A stretch of DNA of 64,000 nt from Megaustenia siamemsis (Eukaryota; Mollusca; Gastropoda; Stylommatophora; Ariophantidae), in the NCBI GenBank assembly GCA_032433765.1, contig JAVIAB010000059.1:60390582-60454581 (forward strand), read 5' to 3'. The position numbers and the translations under genes were made by a program. Each line of letters begins with the position of its first letter. Position 1 is the stretch's first letter. This document shows, one piece after another, positions 36,729-62,489 of the stretch. The notes below the pieces were generated by a model. It saw only the letters and a list, made by a program, of their open reading frames with translations. It ran no database searches and was not told the DNA's origin.

Positions 36729-36794
36729 CGATTTTCTTAATTAGATGATCTATAATCGAGGATATAAATTAAAGCTAACTATACTAGTTTCTCC

Positions 36795-37282
36795 GGGAGC
36801 CGCGTTAGCTCAGTCGTTAGTGAACTGGACTACAAAGGACAAGGCTACCGGATTCACCCAGCCCTTAATGGGTACCGGATTTATTCTGGGAAAGTAAGCG
36901 GCGCGGGCGTAATACCGACCACAATACCCAACAAATCATGTGCCGAAGGTCTATACAAATTATGGTCACTAACACCATATTCCCTATACGCCACTTGGCG
37001 TGCCGGGTCACTAACACCATATTCCCTATACGCCACTTGGCGTGCCGGGTCACTAACACCATATTCCCTATACGCCACTTGGCGTGCCGGGTCACTAACA
37101 CCATATTCCCTATACGCCACTTGGCGTGCCGGGTCACTAACACCATATTCCCTATACGCCACTTGGCGTGCCGGGTCACTAACACCATATTCCCTATACG
37201 CCACTTGGCGTGCCGGGTCACTAACACCATATTCCCTATACGCCACTTGACGTGACGAAATTCTTTACTTTACTTACTTTAA
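36795..37282 (+). mobile_element. tRNA-derived SINE copy 5 with an amplified 3' end
   Basis: The head has an A box but the B box region is deleted (ACAAGGCTACCGG). The 3' part (GGGTCACTAACACCATATTC, CCTATACGCCACTTGGCGTG, CC; 42 bp) is repeated seven times from about 36962 to 37255. Near-perfect 12-bp target duplication ACTAGTTTCTCC / ACTAGCTTCTCC (36783, 37283). Confidence 0.87.
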
Positions 37283-37552
37283 ACTAGCTTCTCCACCATT
37301 TTGAATTAAAATACTAAACGCTGGAATTAAAATAATGGAATAATTGATCAGTGGAAAAAATAAGTAATATGATTTAAACAAGAGAAACAAAGCACATTGA
37401 ATTTTTTTTAAATTATGAAACGAAACGTTTAAAAGTACATTTAAGCATCCATTTCAAGCAAGAAAACTCAGCAATTCGATTTAGTTTAAAAAAAAAATAG
37501 AAAAACAACAACTAATCACCTTCTAATCTCATAGACTGCCAACTTGTAAAGG

Positions 37553-44217
<6,665 letters not shown>

Positions 44218-44369
44218 GAACAATTTACATGTCACTGATTTATTCACATCAATATTGTGTAGAAAAGCTTACACGGACCGTGTAGAGCGTATAAAGACAA
44301 ACATAGATCAGTGATTTTCATAGTTACTCCAACAGTTTATAATAAATACATGTTTAATTACAGAATAAA

Positions 44370-44974
44370 GTACTATAATGGAACTGTTGTTTTTTAATGA
44401 AAATTTATATCGTTTCCTAATGTGTGTCCTTCCATGACGATAGAAAACGTATTTCTATCTATACTCTCGCAAAGTGATTATTTAAAGTTGAAATCAAACA
44501 ACTGTTGTGGTTGAAAATTTAATATTGCATCCTTGAAGCTCACAGATTTGCAATTCGTTGATATTTTTGTGACGAACAATAACTAATATAATATAATTCA
44601 AACGTCTACTTCATAAATCTACTTTAGAAAACATGTTACATTTTGTGTGTGTAGTGTCACAACTTCAAGCCACTTCCATAAAATATCAATTTTAAGAAAA
44701 AGTGCAATGTACTAGACGTAAGACACTTTCATCTATAAATCCTGCAACATTTCCAAATTAGAACTAAAAAGCAACATTGAGATGAAAACAAACAGCTGTG
44801 CATGACACATAATTTATTACGACGGATGCTCTTTGTTATTCACGTTACGTTTAAATGAAATTAAAGCAAAATGTATAACAAGGAATAAGAAACCACTGTT
44901 AAAGTATCATTTGTTGACTGGGGTTCTGTTGTTTTCCTACAAAATACCATCCTTATCTATTGTTGTAAAAGATC
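44370..44974. other. Intergenic, nothing recognised
   Basis: After the LRR-3 polyadenylation signals. No supported gene or repeat. Confidence 0.4.
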
Positions 44975-45034
44975 ATGTTTTTTTTCTACAACTTTCTGTC
45001 TCTACAGTCGATCATTATTTCAACATTCTACTTC

Positions 45035-45350
45035 TACCGAACAGCTAAGAAGAGTAACGAAAACGTTCTGAAAGAGGCCAAAGCAAAGAGAGAGCTAATT
45101 TCCAATATTAGGAAGAAACAATCATCATTTTTTTGGCCATGTAATGAGCATAGAAATACTGGAATATATTGTAACAACTGGAAAAATTGAGGGACGAAGA
45201 GATAGAGAAAAGCAAAGAGAAAAAATACCAGACAGCTGAAGAGAATGTCTTGGCAGAAAGTCAACAACAGAAGTGATAAATATCTGTCGAGATCGAAAAT
45301 TGTGGAGAGACATGATCACATACGCCAGCAGACCCGGTACTTATTATGAT
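45035..45350 (+). mobile_element. LINE fragment, family A2
   Basis: Text TAKKSNENVLKEAKAKRELI, SNIRKKQSSFFWP, and an end reading CRDRKLWRDMITYASRPGT. On each side lies about 65 bp of matching sequence (44975-45039 and 45355-45417). Confidence 0.75.
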
Positions 45351-45384
45351 GATCTATTGTTTTTCCACAACTTTCTGTCTCTAC

Positions 45385-45676
45385 AGTTGATCATTATTTC
45401 TACATTCTACTTCTACAGTCGATCATTATTTCAACATTCTACTTCTACAGTTGATCATTATTTCAACACTCTACTTCTACAGTTGTTCATTATTTCAACA
45501 TTCTACTTCTACAGTCGATCATTATTTCAACACTCTACTTCTACAGTTGATCATTATTTCAACACTCTACTTCTACAGTCGATCATTATTTCAACATTCT
45601 ACTTCTACAGTCGATCATTATTTCAACACTCTACTTCTACAGTTGATCATTATTTCAACACTCTACTTCTACAGTG
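45385..45676. repeat. 32-bp minisatellite, about 9 copies
   Basis: Unit TCGATCATTATTTCAACATT, CTACTTCTACAG, with T/C and A/C variants. The translated frames shift each unit because 32 is not a multiple of three. Confidence 0.9.
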
Positions 45677-45679
45677 ATT

Positions 45680-46194
45680 TTCCGTGATGGCGGCTGATGC
45701 CCAATCTTTTCCTTTTAATCTGTTTCTCCGTTCGTTTGTTTATCAAGCTGTAGCAGTATGTTCCGAGCTGTTCCAGTGTTATTACACCAGCGAGATCGGC
45801 ACGTAGGACTTATTTTGTGGTTCCCTTCCACTGTTCTCGCACAGCCAGTTCTATTAAGGCCTTAGGGATGAGAGAGTTTCTTTCCACACCCCCCCCCCCC
45901 AATAATTTGTGTGGCGTCTTGAGCTATGCGAGCTTTAGACGGCTGACGCCAATTTACACACAGCAGCCCCTGTTATAAATGCTAAAACGTCACACATTTT
46001 GGGTGATCCATTTCAGCCCACTGGTCTAAGTAAATCTATAGTTGTCTGTGGTATTTGTTAAATAGAAGATAAATCAATACGGTAAATGTAAATTTGGGGG
46101 TATTGAAGAAATAAATTAATTTTCTCTCCGGGTTGTATAGTTGTTATATTGCAGCACATAACAGTCTGTACTCACGTAACTGTGTAGTCTCTGA
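45680..46194. other. Intergenic, unassigned
   Basis: A poly-C run at 45889-45900; nothing else recognised. Confidence 0.4.
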
Positions 46195-46660
46195 GTCTAG
46201 AAATGTAACAAAATATAACAAAAATGTTACATCTCAATATTCCTGTATGGTGCAGAAACATGGACATTAGACCAGAAAACATACAAGAAAATTGAAGCCT
46301 TTGAAATGGGGATCTATAGAAGAATAGGTAGAATTGGATGGAGAGAAAAGAAAACAAACGATGCAGTTTTAAAACAACTAAAAAATGAAAAGATAACTAT
46401 TAAATACAATTAGAACAAGACACATGAAATTTTTTGGGGCCTGTTAAAAAACACACCAGCCTAATAAAAGTAATATTGGAAGGGAAAATACAAGGTAAAA
46501 GAGGCAGAGGCAGACCAAGACTAACATGGACGAGTAACATCAAAGATGGACAAGTCAACCTATGACAATCTGCACCATCAAAGCAAGAGACATAGCAGAA
46601 TGGCGCTCCCTGGTAGCCAACCTTCGATGCGGAGACAGCACTCAATGATAATGATGATGA
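46195..46660 (+). mobile_element. LINE fragment, family E
   Basis: Text with YGAETWTLDQK, KRKQTMQF-like remains, GKIQGKRGRGRPRLTWT and IKARDIAEWRSLVANLRCGD. Frameshifted. Confidence 0.72.
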
Positions 46661-46939
46661 ACAAATTATACAACTTTCTAGCAAATTTAACCAAAACTTC
46701 AAGAGAAAATAATATTTCTCTTTATTGTTCAACTATTCATAGCATCTATCGTGCTGATATCAGTTTGGGCTCTGGAAAATACGAGCGAAACATTCTCCCT
46801 AGGTGGCCGGAGATGCTTGACTGCTGGTGCGTGGAAATAATATCGACCAGCTGTGGTTGCTGAGTTTATTTTCCTCTTGTTAAGCGTTCAAGTCTTGCAA
46901 TTATGCGGATTTTATTCTTTGTTCTGTTGTATGATGAAG

Positions 46940-47175
46940 GAATAAGTACAAACACCATGAAGCACGTATTACACAACATGCCCTTTTTTTGGAATCCACA
47001 GGGAAAAAGACAAAGAGGAAGACCAAGGAATTCTTGGAGAAGACAGATAGAAGCAGAGATGAAGATGATTAGGAAGACGTGTAATGATCTTAAAAGAATG
47101 GCAAAAAAACAGAACGACTTGGAAAGTGTTTGTTGAAGACCTATGCTCCACTGGGAGCTAAAAAGGTAGAAGAAA
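46940..47175 (+). mobile_element. LINE fragment, family B
   Basis: A frame reading NTMKHVLHNMPFFWNPQGKR, QRGRPRNSWRRQIEAEMKM; the end GACCTATGCTCCACTGGGAG is shared by family B copies. Confidence 0.75.
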
Positions 47176-47179
47176 AAGA

Positions 47180-48020
47180 GACCATGACACACGATGAGTT
47201 GGTAAGGGGCAGGCAAATTAATGCAGTGCTGCGGTAAAGCTTGTAGCAGGAGCAAGTAGTGGGGTGTAACTTACACCCATACATTGCATGGTGACAGCTT
47301 TACAAAAAAGGAACAAAATAAAAAAACTGACTTTGCTGCCTTCATGCCGTCTACCTCAGAAAACAAAAACAACCACAAACGAACAACGAAATATAAATAA
47401 ACTCTACTACATTTAGGATAAGCGAGACAGGTAAATCAAGCAGAAATAAACAGAGCGACCAGAGATGAACTGATGAAAAGAAAGACAAGTGTGCTGCATA
47501 TCGGAGGATAAAAGTATGTATATTAAAATTAGTAAGATTATATATACATAATTAAAGCGAGACTTAATTGAGGCAAAAAAAGCTAAAAGCTAAAAGCTCC
47601 CAACGAGTAGATGACTGTGAGTCAAATGGAACGCAGGAGGGGAGAATGAAAATTGGGACCAGTCACATGATTAAAAGGGAAGTCTGACGAGATAACAAGG
47701 TAGTAGAATGAAATGTGAGAGCTGCTCGGATAGGATCAAGAAACAAAATCTGGTCGCATGTTTCTGTGCTTAATGAATTTTGTTATGATTGGCTTCCTCT
47801 GGCCAAATAATTCTCGTAACAGAAATTTGTCAGGGAACATATATCCCAATATTTGTATTGGATCAAATCGATGTTTACCTAAATGACAAATGCTCAGCTT
47901 GCTGACTTCCGGTTACGTGCCCACATTCATATATCACTTTGATAATAAAATGAATGGTACTTTTTGAAATTGCGGACTGACTATTTTAGCGCATTGCCTA
48001 ATACAAGACGAGTTGTTAAA
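47180..48020. other. Upstream region of LRR-4
   Basis: A weak repeat P remnant (GGTAAAGCTTG, CAGCTTTACA) at 47232-47305. The rest shows nothing I can support. Confidence 0.4.
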
Positions 48021-48023
48021 ATG

Positions 48024-48141
48024 TTGAAAACCCCTGTATTTGGTCTCTATACCTAAGTTTAGAAAAGACTCCGACCTTATCTGAACATTTCAGTCACGAC
48101 TAAACAGAATCAGTGTGTTAGAAAATCTGTTTACGAAAACG
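48024..48141 (+). promoter_or_regulatory. LRR-4 promoter module and non-coding exon 1
   Basis: TTGAAAACCCCTG is at 48024-48036, CTTATCT at 48076-48082 (offset 52) and TCAGTCACGA at 48090 (offset 66). The donor ACG|gtaagt follows 48141. No TATA box is evident. This module drives the only unbroken paralogue. Confidence 0.6.
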
Positions 48142-48916
48142 GTAAGTGTTTAACCGAAATGTATTGATGACTTTATAGTTATTCTACATCACTTCTGCAA
48201 TCTCTCTGTTTCTGTACGCTTCATTATATCTTATCGTTTATTTACATAACATCTTCTATTATGTTATTTTGCTTTTTTTCAATTACTTATTCTCATGAAG
48301 ATGAAATATACGAAACCAAACATATATAATCATATACATAAAACAAAAGCGAAAAACCTGCTGGAGTGGAGATAAAAAAATGGGTTTTTCATTAATAGAC
48401 AGCAGCTGCTCAATATCAAATGTCTCGGCAAGAAAAGCTTTGAGCAATGTGCTGGCTTTGTTAGAATATCCAAACACACAGCTATTGCTTCAGACAGTCA
48501 TCTAAAAGTTGAAACAGGACAACGAACTGAAATGAAGATAACGTAACAGTAATGTAATAACTGGCAAAACAATATAATATTTCTAAATATAAATAAACAA
48601 ATAGTATTTATAAATGAAACTCAAATCTCATGTTTAAAGAAAACCTGAACAAAGGTTAATCGTAACATGGCATCAACATTCAAATAAAAGAAAGAAAAAC
48701 CTCAATGCCATAATAAAATGATAATGTGGCAAATAACATTCATGCAAAATAAAGTGAAAAGGTCATAAAAACGAGCACTAAAAAGAGAAAAGAATACACA
48801 AAATATTGAATGAAATCTTAATAAACAAAAGAAATTACATACACCTAATTTTAAAGCAAACATTTATAAATTGAACAAAATAGAACTAAACATTTGTGTT
48901 CTTTCAAATATCCAAG
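48142..48916. other. LRR-4 intron 1
   Basis: AT-rich, the shortest and cleanest intron 1 of the array; no repeat insertion recognised. Confidence 0.45.
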
Positions 48917-48934
48917 AGAATCAACAAGCAAAGA

Positions 48935-55557
<6,623 letters not shown>

Positions 55558-55919
55558 GAATCGTTTTGGAGTTTACATTTAATATTTCTTATAACATTAA
55601 TGATATGATATGCTTGTTTTATCCACATTATGGTACAGGAATAAACACGAAGGAGATAAAGATGCATTAGATAGAATAAACAGCATCATAGCTTATATAA
55701 GAACTAATGTATGATTTTTACAAAAGATTTGTCATTTCTGGGATTTCCCAGGTTAGACTGCCACTTGGCATGACTTGCTTTACGTAACACTATTTGGAAG
55801 AACATTTAGTTTATTTTATAAATTATATTGTCAAATATGGGCCGTATAATTGTTTCTTTTTAATATCTGAATAGCTGCTCTCTGCATGAATTATTATACA
55901 TGTTATCTCTGTAGTGCAG

Positions 55920-56240
55920 GGGGCCTGGTTAGCGAATTTGGGAAAACCACCCCACTAGCTACCACCGTTCGGACACTACCTGTTTCTCTCTTTACTCTGG
56001 AAGCAGTGTGAATTGCACTCGTGATAAGAAACAAAATATACCCCTGCGGTCGCCCCAGCCGTTGGCAGATTGCGTTCATCTTCTGGGAAGGTCAGGAATG
56101 TCGTCTCGCTCCTGAGTGACGATGCTTGAGGCGACACTAGACAGGAGTCTCCGAACGTTTATGGATAGACGGCTGAGCAAATATGGGTAAAAATACCAGC
56201 GTGCTAAAACACCGATTCTAGTTTCGTACCTTTACCTTTT
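55920..56240. repeat. Dispersed repeat Q, copy 2
   Basis: GC-richer unit; shares GGCGACACTAGACAGGAGTC, TCCGAACG and GTGCTAAAACACCGATTCTA-type text with 39010-39195. Confidence 0.55.
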
Positions 56241-56574
56241 TTATATACATTTTTATGTAGCACATCTGTCATCTCGCACAATTAAAGTTGTAACCTGTAA
56301 AAAGGAAAGATCTTACAGATTTTAATAGCGGCATTTCGACGATGTTTCTTTGAATTCACAATTCTCGCTAGAAAAGAAAGTCTATGAAAACATGATAGGG
56401 CAATACAATGTTAAATATACAAAACATGTGTACATTTACTATACTCCATATGTGTATATTTACCATACGTTTGCTGTTCTACTTCATGATAACTGTTGTT
56501 AAACGTGATGATTATACAGCTTCAGTAATCCTTTAAGGCTCAGTCGATTTCAGTAACTAACGAAGACGTTACTG

Positions 56575-56965
56575 TCAAAAGTACGTATGGTCACCTTTGT
56601 CTACGTACCAAGACATGCTGGAGTACGGGGAAATGAAAGGGCGAACATTCTGGCTAGCTGCGCTATTGTTGAGGACGGTCATCCAATGGAACGGGCGGAT
56701 ATCATGGATGCCCTCCGGGAAGTGGGAAGGGCACAGGACTTCAACAGCCATGAGTCCACGTCACTGCTTCGGATGAAAGAGATGGGAGTTAAGATGGGCA
56801 CAGCCAGAAACTAGAAACTTAGTGGTCGTGTAAGAAGACTAATCAACCAACACAGAACTGGAGTCGTCAGTCGCTGGACACTGCGAGACTTGCTGAGGAG
56901 GGTATCTGAGCACCTATGGACATGTTCGGGGTGCAGTGATAATAACCCACTAATAACGCAATAAC
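56575..56965 (+). mobile_element. LINE fragment, family C (RNase H end)
   Basis: Text VTFVYVPRHAGVRGNERANI, LASCAIVEDGHPMERADIMD, SLLRMKEMGVKMGTARN, then a stop. The remaining end matches 27466. Confidence 0.8.
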
Positions 56966-57035
56966 TAACGACGAGTGTATGAACAGCTTTCTTTGTATGT
57001 GTGGTTGTTCTATTTAAGTTAATATTAATAGACTG

Positions 57036-57292
57036 CGAGCCGCGATAGCTTAGTGGTTAGTGAACTGGACTACAAAGGACAAGAGGTAGGGTTCGATCCC
57101 AATTGACGGCATCCGGGTTCACACAGCCTTAAATGGGTACCGGATTTTTTCTGGGAAAGTAAAGCGGCAAGGGCGTAATACCGACCACATTACCCCAAAA
57201 ATCATGTGCCGAAGGTCTGTAAAATTTATGGTCACTAACACCATATTCCCTAAACGTCACTTGGCGTGACGGGGGTAAAAAGAAAAGAAAAG
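57036..57292 (+). mobile_element. tRNA-derived SINE copy 7
   Basis: A box TAGCTTAGTGG, B box GGTTCGATCCC. 9-bp duplication AATAGACTG at 57027 and 57293. The tail is A/G-rich (AAAAAGAAAAGAAAAG). Confidence 0.87.
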
Positions 57293-57299
57293 AATAGAC

Positions 57300-58310
57300 T
57301 GTGCAAGAAATGCTATTGGGCAGCCTTAGAAGGGTATTTTAACACAATTGACCTGCACTAGTACAATAGTTAATTTATAAGTAACTGCCAGAAAATCTAG
57401 AATACACATTGGGAAGAGAGCAGGCTGTGTTTTGAATAGCAGATCACTTAGTGACCACACAATGAGATATATTTTAGAACAGAGATATGAAAGGTATATT
57501 TCTCAAACAAATACACGTTCAGAGTACTAAACTTATCCTTGTATCTGTGCCTCACGCTGTATCTGTTATTTTTAACATCTCTGTAAACACATATGTATGT
57601 GACCTCCAAAGTTCTTCTGTTTGTTGTCAAACTTTATATAACCATTTACCAGAACTACTCATTGTAACACTCATGAACTACAAGTTAGCCAAATTTTGCC
57701 AAGACTGGTCTCTATGGTGTCCTGTTCCTGATGAAATCTGTGGTCGAAACGTTATATTCTGTTCTGTTTCTCTACTAAAGTAAATGACTAATAGTATTTG
57801 ACGTTTATTTTCGCTTGTCATTATAACACTTATCAACTGTCTTCTAAATGTCTGACTGACTCAACATGAAGCTGTATAACTTTCTTTTCAGACCTAAATT
57901 GACACGAGAAGTTGAATAATACATTTTACATTTGCTAAAACATTTTTTTTTGCTTCATATATTCAACAGTGAACCTTTGTGGTGTATCTATCATCTGATG
58001 AGCCTTAAAGTATCTATGCGTATTATATGATGAACCGTTTAAATATTTTCCTATTAATTGTTATTTTGCGATTAATTGTAAATCATTTACAGAATACTGG
58101 GTACCTTTGTAACTCGAACTCTATAATACCGGTAGATAAAAATATAACAAAGTAAGACAATGTAAAATAAATGAATTTTAAAAATATACAAAACTTGAAA
58201 ATGTTTTTATTTTAAATGTGTATATATGTCTGACGCCATAATACATTAGTTAACACCGCAAATAAACAATGATTATGTATGTCCACCATCCACGCCACAG
58301 TCACACCTAG
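57300..58310. other. Intergenic, unassigned
   Basis: A remnant of repeat P text (GGTCGAAACGTTATATTCTG) at 57740; otherwise nothing recognised. Confidence 0.4.
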
Positions 58311-58319
58311 GACTAGTAT

Positions 58320-58745
58320 AAAGAAGCGGGTTTTGTTGAAGTAAGCAATTGTAAACACCCAAATAGTTTGTGGCACCAGACTACTAGTTTTGATAAGATA
58401 AAAGTTCACTGCACTATCACTGTTGCTTGTATGGTAAATTGTTGCAGTAGATCAATATCTTAATGTTACGTTGTTAAACTATTGTAATATACCTGTACAC
58501 TTTGTATAAAGTGACTGTGAAAAGACGTTTGGTCTAATACAAAATGAATTTTTGCTTGATAATAGTACTTGCTACATTTTATATCAGATAAGTATACTTT
58601 AAACCTCATTTCTGTTCATGTTTCCTAGTGCAATGAAAGCTTCTCTTTCTTTTAATATCCTTATTTCGGTATAATTCTCTGTTCTTCCCATATGGCTGTG
58701 AAGCATGGAGAACAACGAAAATGACAATCATGAAGATACAGACAG
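58320..58745 (+). repeat. Segmental duplication, copy 2, with a family B start
   Basis: Uninterrupted counterpart of 52880-53510, ending in LINE family B text (TATGGCTGTGAAGCATGGAG). Lies downstream of LRR-4. Confidence 0.7.
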
Positions 58746-58754
58746 GAAGAGAAG

Positions 58755-58955
58755 AGGTAAAGGCATGGACAGTTTGCTGTAAAGCTGATAATGAGGATGA
58801 AAATATCACAAAAATATGAGGATACGAGATTAAGGTTACAGCTTTACGTTGGTGAGATACACCACAACATCAAAACGTTGCTCCAGCTCAGTAAACCGTC
58901 AGGTGGAGCAATAGACAAACACAAAAGTCAATGCGTGTGTTTGTGATATATGTCA
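58755..58955 (+). repeat. Dispersed repeat P, copy next to the satellite
   Basis: Hairpin CTGTAAAGCTG...CAGCTTTACG at 58778-58846, directly followed by the 76-bp satellite. Lacks the usual GGCCGAAACGTCG text (here CAAAACGTTGCTCC). Confidence 0.6.
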
Positions 58956-61915
58956 CCAACTTTACAGCAGCTTCGCTTCTATATGCATTTTGGTGCATCT
59001 TGATGCCTTTACTCCTATGTGATATATATCATCAACTATACAGCAGCTTCGCTTCTATATGCATCTTGGTGCATCTTGATACATTTACTCCTTTGTGATA
59101 TATATCATCAAATTTACAACAGCTTCGCTTGTATATGCATCTTTGTGCATCTTGATGCATTTACTCCTTTGTGATATATCATCATATTTTTCAGAGCAGC
59201 TTCGCTTCTATATGCATCTTGGTGCATTTTGATGGCTTTACTCCTTTGTGATATATATCATCAACTTTACAGCAGCTTTGCTTCTATATGCAACTTGTTG
59301 TATCTTGATGCCTTTACTCCTTTGTGATATATATCATCAACTTTACAGCAGCTTCGCTTCTATATGCATCGTGGTGCATCTTGATGCCTTTACTCCTTTG
59401 TGATATATATCATCAACTTTACAGCAGCTTCGCTTCTATATGCATCTTGGTGCATTTTGATGGCTTTACTCCTTTATGATATATATCATCAACTTTACAG
59501 CAGCTTTGCTTCTATATGCAACTTGTTGTATCTTGATGCCTTTACTCCTTTGTGATATATATCATCAACTTTACAACAGCTTCGCTTGTATATGCATCTT
59601 TGTGCATCTTGATGCATTTACTCCTTTGTGATATATATCATCATATTTTTCAGAGCAGCTTCGCTTCTATATGCATCTTGGTGCATCTTGATGCATTTAC
59701 TCCTTTGTCATATATATTATCAACTTTTCAGCAGCTTCGCTTCTATATGCATCTTGGTGCATCTTGATGCATTTACTCCTTTGTGATATATATCATCAAC
59801 TTTACAGCAGCTCCGCTTCTATATGCATCTTGGTGCATTTTGATGGCTTTACTCCTTTGTGATATATATCATCAACTTTACAGCAGCTTTGCTTCTATAT
59901 GCAACTTGTTGTATCTTGATGCCTTTACTCCTTTGTGATTTATATCATCAACTTTACAGCAGCTTCGCTTCTATATGCATCTTGGTGCATCTTGATGCAT
60001 TTACTCCTTTGTGATATATATCATCAACTTTACAGCAGCTTCGCTTCTATATGCATCTTGGTGCATCTTGATGCATTTACTCCTTTGTGATATATATCAT
60101 CAACTTTACAACAGCTTCGCTTGTATATGCATCTTTGTGCATCTTGATGCATTTACTCCTTTGTGATATATATCATCAACTTTACAACAGCTTCGCTTGT
60201 ATATGCATCTTTGTGCATCTTGATGCATTTACTCCTTTGTGATATATATCATCATATTTTTCAGAGCAGCTTCGCTTCTATATGCATCTTGGTGCATCTT
60301 GATGCATTTACTCCTTTGTGATATATATTATCAACTTTACAGCAGCTTCGCTTCTATATGCATCTTGGTGCATCTTGATGCATTTACTCCTTTGTGATAT
60401 ATATCATCAACTTTACAGCAGCTTCGCTTCTATATGCATCTTGGTGCATTTTGATGGCTTTACTCCTTTGTGATATATATCATCAACTTTACAGCAGCTT
60501 TGCTTCTATATGCAACTTGTATCTTGATGCCTTTACTCCTTTGTGATATATATCATCAACTTTATAGCAGCTTCGCTTCTATATGCATCGCGGTGCATCT
60601 TGATGCCTTTACTCCTTTGTGATATATATCTTCAACTTTACAGCAGCTTCGCTTCTATATGCATCTTGGTGCATTTGATGGCTTTACTCCTTTGTGATAT
60701 ATATCATCAACTTTACAGCAGCTTTGCTTCTATATGCAACTTGTTGTATCTTGATGCCTTTACTCCTTTGTGATATATATCATCAACTTTACAGCAGCTT
60801 CGCTTCTATATGCATCTTGGAGCATCTTGATGCATTTACTCCTTTGTGATATATATCATCAACTTTACAGCAGCTTCGCTTCTATATGCATCTTGGTGCA
60901 TCTTGATGCATTTACTCCTTTGTGATATATATCATCAACTTTACAACAGCTTCGCTTGTATATGCATCTTTGTGCATCTTGATGCATTTACTCCTTTGTG
61001 ATATATATCATCATATTTTCAGAGCAGCTTCGCTTCTATATGCATCTTGGTGCATCTTGATGCGTTTACTCCTTTGTGATATATATTATCAACTTTACAG
61101 CAGCTTCGCTTCTATATGCATCTTGGTGCATCTTGATGCCTTTACTCCTTTGTGATATATATCATCAACTTTACAGCAGCTTCGCTTCTATATGCATCTT
61201 GGTGCATTTTGATGGCTTTACTCCTTTGTGATATATATCATCAACTTTACAGCAGCTTCGCTTCTATATGCAACTTGTTGTATCTTGATGCCTTTACTCC
61301 TTTGTGATATATATCATCAACTTTACAGCAGCTTCGCTTCTATATGCATCGTGGTGCATCTGATGCCTTTACTCCTTTGTGATATATATCTTCCACTTTA
61401 CAGCAGCTTCGCTTCTATATGCATCTTGGTGCATTTTGATGGCTTTACTCCTTTGTGATATATATCATCAACTTTACAGCAGCTTTGCTTCTATATGCAA
61501 CTTGTTGTATCTTGATGCCTTTACTCCTTTGTGATATATATCATCAACTTTACAGCAGCTTCGCTTCTATATGCATCTTGGTGCATCTTGATGCCTTTAC
61601 TCCTTTGTGATATATATCATCAACTTTACAGCAGCTTCGCTTTTATATGCATCTTGGTGCATCTTGATGCCTTTACACCTTTGTGATATATATCATCAAC
61701 TGTACAGCAGCTTCGCTTCTGTATGCATCTTGGTGCATCTTGATGCCTTTACTCCTTTGTGATATATATCATCAACTTTACAGCAGTTTCGCTTCTATAT
61801 GCATCTTGATGCTTTTTACCCTTTGTAATATATATCATCAACATTACAGCAGCTTCGCTTCTATATGCATCTTGGTGCATCTTGATGCCTTTACTCCTTT
61901 GTGATATATATCACC
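58955..61915. repeat. 76-bp satellite array, about 39 copies
   Basis: Unit CTCCTTTGTGATATATATCA, TCAACTTTACAGCAGCTTCG, CTTCTATATGCATCTTGGTG, CATCTTGATGCCTTTA. Period measured as 76 bp (59012 to 59088). Recurrent variant units (CAGAGCAGCTTCGC; AACTTGTTGTATC; ACAACAGCTTCGCTTGT) appear in similar order several times, suggesting a higher-order repeat. No coding content. Confidence 0.95.
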
Positions 61916-62065
61916 TTCATCATCATCAAGTACTATAACGTCTGACGTATGTAATCGTTTCTCTTCACAACTCATGACAGTCATTTATCATTTCTGTTGT
62001 TAACCTGCTGCCAAGCCATTCTCTTAAACTGTCTGGTATCTTTTCGCTTTGGTTCTCTCTATACT
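61915..62065 (-). mobile_element. LINE fragment, family A2 (3' end)
   Basis: The reverse complement matches the tail of family A2 (CTGCCAAGCCATTCTCTTAA, CTGTCTGGTATC). Confidence 0.6.
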
Positions 62066-62489
62066 TCGCCCACAATATATGCATATATAAACTAAGCACT
62101 ACATATCGACTAGTTTATATAATATCTGATGAATAAAATATTTGTTATTTTAATAAAGAATGAACAAACTCAATTTCGTTGCCAGGACTACAGTGAACAA
62201 GGCCCTACGGAAACGACGTACTGATCAGAGGGACATATCAATAGAGACAGCAAACACCGTTTGTTAATAGTAGAGGTTATGAGAGCAGCTCGCAAAATAC
62301 GAGGAGATGGGTAGTACGCAAAGAGTACCTGCTGGAAGCAAACCATATTATATTTTCTCTTCGTTTCTTCATGCCAGATATAAGTCGATACCACATCACT
62401 TTTTGAAGGAATTCCTTTTATTACAGATATTTTATTTTGGTTTCCTCCCCTTACCATCGTCATGTTTTTAGCTATTTTACCAGATTGTT
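62066..62489. other. Intergenic, nothing recognised
   Basis: No supported feature. Confidence 0.4.

Noticed and set aside
36865..37255. Repeated 14-residue frames on both strands
   Set aside because: They follow from the 42-bp amplified SINE tail; 42 is divisible by three.
46546..46863. 105-codon + strand frame as a host gene
   Set aside because: Its first part is an off-frame reading of LINE family E; the rest has no recognisable feature.
59552..61904. Several 71-77 codon + strand frames
   Set aside because: Each is translation of the 76-bp satellite, broken by its period.
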